Shown: in pieces, positions 61,336 to 64,000 of the stretch
Position numbering within the stretch: the first letter of the stretch is position 1
How the letters are laid out: every line of letters starts with the position of its first letter
Assembly: GCA_900708905.1 (NCBI GenBank)
Contig: CAADRB010000013.1
Coordinates: forward strand, 2,657,367 to 2,721,366
DNA: 64,000 nt
Direction: 5' to 3'
DNA from: Hymenolepis diminuta
Taxonomy: Eukaryota; Platyhelminthes; Cestoda; Cyclophyllidea; Hymenolepididae
Translations under genes and position numbers: made by a program
Notes under the pieces: model-generated
The model's database searches: none
Told to the model about the DNA's origin: nothing
The model's input: the letters and a program-made list of their open reading frames with translations, nothing else

Positions 61336-62362
61336 TCAAGGAGCTGCGAACAGGTATACTAAGCCTCTAATGGAGTCCTCAAAAATGAATTGTTCAAAAA
61401 TAGGCTGGAAAACAATAAAGAAGTGGAAGGCAGTAAATATGTTGAGGAGAGAGTTTACCGCAAATGCTAAGTAAATGAGAATGAAAATAATGCCACGTTC
61501 AAGAATCCCACTTTCCGGATTGTTCAAGCACACACATGAGATCCTGTTCGACAATTGTGGTAGCTTTGCAAACTCATCATACGCTTTAGCCAAGTAATCC
61601 AAATTGCGGATCCACTACAAATACTAAAGGAATTGCGAAAAAATTAGTTCTTACTGGAGATTGCCTGTGAAGTTATTACTTAAATTTTGTTAAGTAAGAT
61701 TTATTATTTTAAAGTAGAGAGTCACTCAGAAAGACATCAGTCATTTTGGTAATTTCAGGCATTAAAAAATTTGCTCCTAGCCCTTGATTTGAGTAAGTAA
61801 ATAAATAATCCTGGTGTCAAACGTCCGAGAAATTCACATTCAACCCCATCTCTCATTAACCAGTATAAACTGGGGTGGCTGGTCACACATATTGTTCGAT
61901 GTGCACCAGTAGGCATTTGGGCCATGATCTTTGACTCTGCAATCGTATTTATTGACAACCACTGCGCACTCATCCGATATGACCTTTTCCACCCTCTCAG
62001 CAAGCAAGACTACTACTTCGTCGCCGTTTGTTGTTGTTGTTGGAGTCCTTATAATAATATTACACAGCAGAATTATTTTGCATAGAAAATTTGAAGAAAT
62101 GAAATACCTATCAACTCTACAGTTATTTGAAATATACCTCTACACCACCACTTTCAATGCATTCATTATTAAATGATTCAATTTTGGGCTGAGTTTGCAG
62201 TTCGAGGCACAGCAAATATTATCCCATGCATCTTCACAGATTCTTTTCTTCTTTATTTCAAATAACATTTCGACGTGAAGGATGACTCTCTGCGCATTTC
62301 CAGAATTACCCAAGTGACTCATATGAAGCTGTCCCCGTTTTCCACTCAGAAGATAACGCACG
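61336..62362 (-). CDS. Unrecognised cysteine-rich, C-terminally hydrophobic protein (partial, 5' end open)
   Basis: Three phase-consistent minus exons: 62144-62362 (from an acceptor-like AG), 61861-62107 and 61336-61614. The first intron is exactly 36 nt (62108-62143), the second 246 nt with a weak GTTAATG donor. The product shows RICEDAWDNICCASNC, a Thr run, ISDECAVVVNKYDCRVKD, AYWCTSNNMCDQPP, then ISCVCLNNPESG and one or two hydrophobic stretches (IIFILIYLAFAV) near the C-terminus. This suggests a secreted or membrane protein with a Cys-rich outer part. I do not recognise the family; the CC motif alone is not enough to call a tetraspanin. The hydrophobic stretch after the 36-nt intron could be retained intron instead. 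Confidence 0.35.
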
Positions 62363-62864
62363 CTGGTCCGTTATCGGCTCATGGGCTCCTCTCTTCCTCA
62401 GCACGCTCCCCACTTTATCTCTCACTCTCTCACTCACCAACCCCAGCAAGTGCAAATTAATTTTAAAAAAATGGGATAAGATGAGGAGAACAGATTCAGT
62501 CTATTTCTCATGATATGGAACGCTAAAGGAAAGTGTTCACTCACATCACAAAAGCAACAAATAAGCAACAAATACTACTCATTAAGACAAGGAGAATGGA
62601 AATCGATGTGATTGAAGTTCAGCTTCGGTTGTTCGGTTGCCAACATTCGCCCTGACAAACTTCCAAGCAGAGATTTCATTCAAATTCAAATCCAACGTGA
62701 ACATTTACAGTAGTACCTCCAACAATAAAAATGAGGGTTGACAATTCCTTCAGTATACGGGAATCCGAAAAATGCCCAATCTCAATTCACCAAAACGCCT
62801 CAAACCCGTAAAGTGATCGAATATAATGAGAAAATGGATGATCTCTATGTGATACTGTTTACAA

Positions 62865-62973
62865 ATACTGTCTGACAGGAAGGTGGATTCGCAAACAGTA
62901 GAGGAAACAATCTTCCTANATACTGTCTGACAGGAAGGTGGATTCGCAAACAGTAGAGGAAACAATCTTCCTA
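62865..62973. repeat. Perfect 54-bp tandem duplication with an N at the joint
   Basis: 62865-62918 and 62920-62973 are identical, separated by a single ambiguous base at 62919. Either a recent tandem duplication (period 55) or an assembly joint of overlapping contigs. Confidence 0.95.
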
Positions 62974-62980
62974 ACTACAG

Positions 62981-63478
62981 CTGGTTGAAATGACTGAGGA
63001 AGTTGCGACAGGAGAAAATGCATTCAGATATCATCTTTTAGTATCTCTGACGGTACAAAAAGCTGCATTAGACACGAAATCTCTGGTAGTCTCTCATGAC
63101 TTCGTAACTGGCTGAGCAACTTCGACCGCCCATTTTCAATCGTTGGCCATCGATCATAGCATAGCATGCTACTTACCTCTACAGGGTCATACAGAGCAGC
63201 GTTAAACTGGTCGTGAATTAATTTTCGATTTTGAAATTTGAGAACAACATCTTAATATGGCAAGAAACCGGAACCTGTAGGAAGATTGCATACGTCCGCC
63301 ACAATTTCCATCGGACGAATTAGCCGAGATTGAAGTTCAAGAAATGTCCTCCTTATATGCTGTAGCATCGTCATCTTGCGTAAAGTTGAACCATTTGAGC
63401 AGAAGCTGGACGTGTCTCTCAGATGTTAGAGTGCGTAATGAGAGAATAAGACAATTCAAAATCAATAAGGAAAATTAA
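62981..63478 (+). CDS. Unrecognised gene, last two exons (candidate)
   Basis: Two phase-0 exons: 62981-63103 (acceptor CTACAG; starts LVEMTEEVATGENAFRYHLL, ends before donor GTAACT) and 63281-63478 (acceptor CCTGTAG; starts EDCIRPPQFPSDELAEIEVQ, stop at 63476). No domain was recognised. The opposite strand is also largely open here (for example LQHIRRTFLELQSRLIRP on minus), so the strand call is uncertain. Confidence 0.3.
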
Positions 63479-63492
63479 ATCTTAATCTCGAT

Positions 63493-63876
63493 TTAAGATA
63501 AAAAAGCAGTAGTGTAAATATCCATATCATAGACAAGGTCGGCCATGTGTGCGAGTTGATCATCGATAAAAGTGGGCAGATGGTCAATGACAATAGACCG
63601 AACTTCCTGCTGTAGATCCTGAATGAGAATGCATTCCCATAGTTTTAAATGTATTCCGTGATGGAAGAATGAGCATCAGACACAATAATTGTGACTGTTT
63701 TCATCGATTCCCAAAAGATAAAAGAAGGGTGGCCAGGCACATTAGTTCATAAAAAATCTTGCCTGAAAACCTGCAGGATCAATTTGAGAAGGGTCTTCAT
63801 TAGAGCAGTCGTAAAATCGAACTTCCTTAAGAAAAATAGCTAAAACACCAACAGCGAATTTATCTTCAAGCAACCG
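63493..63876 (-). CDS. Unrecognised gene, 3'-terminal exons, continuing beyond the window
   Basis: Two phase-0 exons: 63763-63876 (RLLEDKFAVGVLAIFLKEV onward, then a possible GC-AG donor CAG|GCAAG) and 63493-63618 (DLQQEVRSIVIDHLPTFIDD onward, ending TTAFLS and a TAA at 63495-63493). The amphipathic helical look suggests an alpha-helical cytoplasmic protein; the family is unknown. Its stop lies 14 bases from the stop of the plus-strand candidate, so the 3' UTRs would overlap. Confidence 0.35.
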
Positions 63877-64000
63877 CTGATCAAGTCAAACGAGGAACCA
63901 ACAACGCGGCATATATACATGAGGAATACAGAACTGAAATCACCTAAGTTGAATCTCTGAACTTCAATCCAACCGATGAACTGAGCGATTAAATTCGTTA

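Noticed and set aside
61336..62362. Tetraspanin identity for the cysteine-rich gene
   Set aside because: A CC motif and a late hydrophobic helix are present, but CCG, P-x-SCC and the first three membrane spans are not.

Overview
This window is a eukaryotic, AT-rich, intron-rich nuclear locus. Four observations suggest a parasitic flatworm, most likely a tapeworm: a class of very short introns (30-37 nt, several exactly 36 nt) beside introns of 1-7 kb, decayed mariner and Ty3/Gypsy-like elements, gene-sparse AT-rich spacers, and animal-type proteins (INTS1-, ERI-, HAUS3-, trypsin- and SCP/CTDSP-like). The species assignment is inference. No rRNA, intact tRNA or CRISPR was seen.

Left third (0.57-16.2 kb): a 15-exon minus-strand gene (573-14577), phase-consistent throughout, encodes about 1,107 residues of alpha-solenoid-like protein whose second half runs colinear with Integrator subunit 1. 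Head-to-head with it, 193 bp away, is a two-exon plus-strand microgene (14771-14986) for a 59-residue single-pass membrane protein, split by a 36-nt intron. Converging on that is a compact minus-strand ERI-type DEDDh exonuclease (15265-16159) whose six introns are all 30-37 nt.

16-21.6 kb is a transposon graveyard: a gag/protease/integrase-tail remnant of an LTR retrotransposon, then a full-length but dead mariner (19145-20497) with both terminal inverted repeats, a TA duplication and a 130-base assembly gap.

21.7-25.6 kb (minus) is a seven-exon secreted trypsin-family protease with an intact catalytic triad but a remodelled S1 pocket. After 4.4 kb of spacer comes a coiled-coil gene (30101-32722, minus) best matched to HAUS augmin subunit 3. 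A 17-kb plus-strand gene (33730-50843) then encodes a small CTD phosphatase (CTDSPL/SCP family) with a long N-terminal extension and a Ser/Thr-rich tail. Its introns contain a tRNA-like SINE, a mariner end and other dispersed repeats.

50.8-61.3 kb is very AT-rich with no supportable gene. The last 3 kb hold low-confidence exons of unrecognised genes: a minus-strand cysteine-rich protein, a plus-strand gene end, and a minus-strand gene end running off the window, the last two tail to tail.

Exon models were built by eye from splice sites, reading phase and protein character. There is no operon logic here. The genes are functionally unrelated (snRNA processing and transcription, RNA decay, spindle assembly, CTD dephosphorylation, secreted proteolysis).
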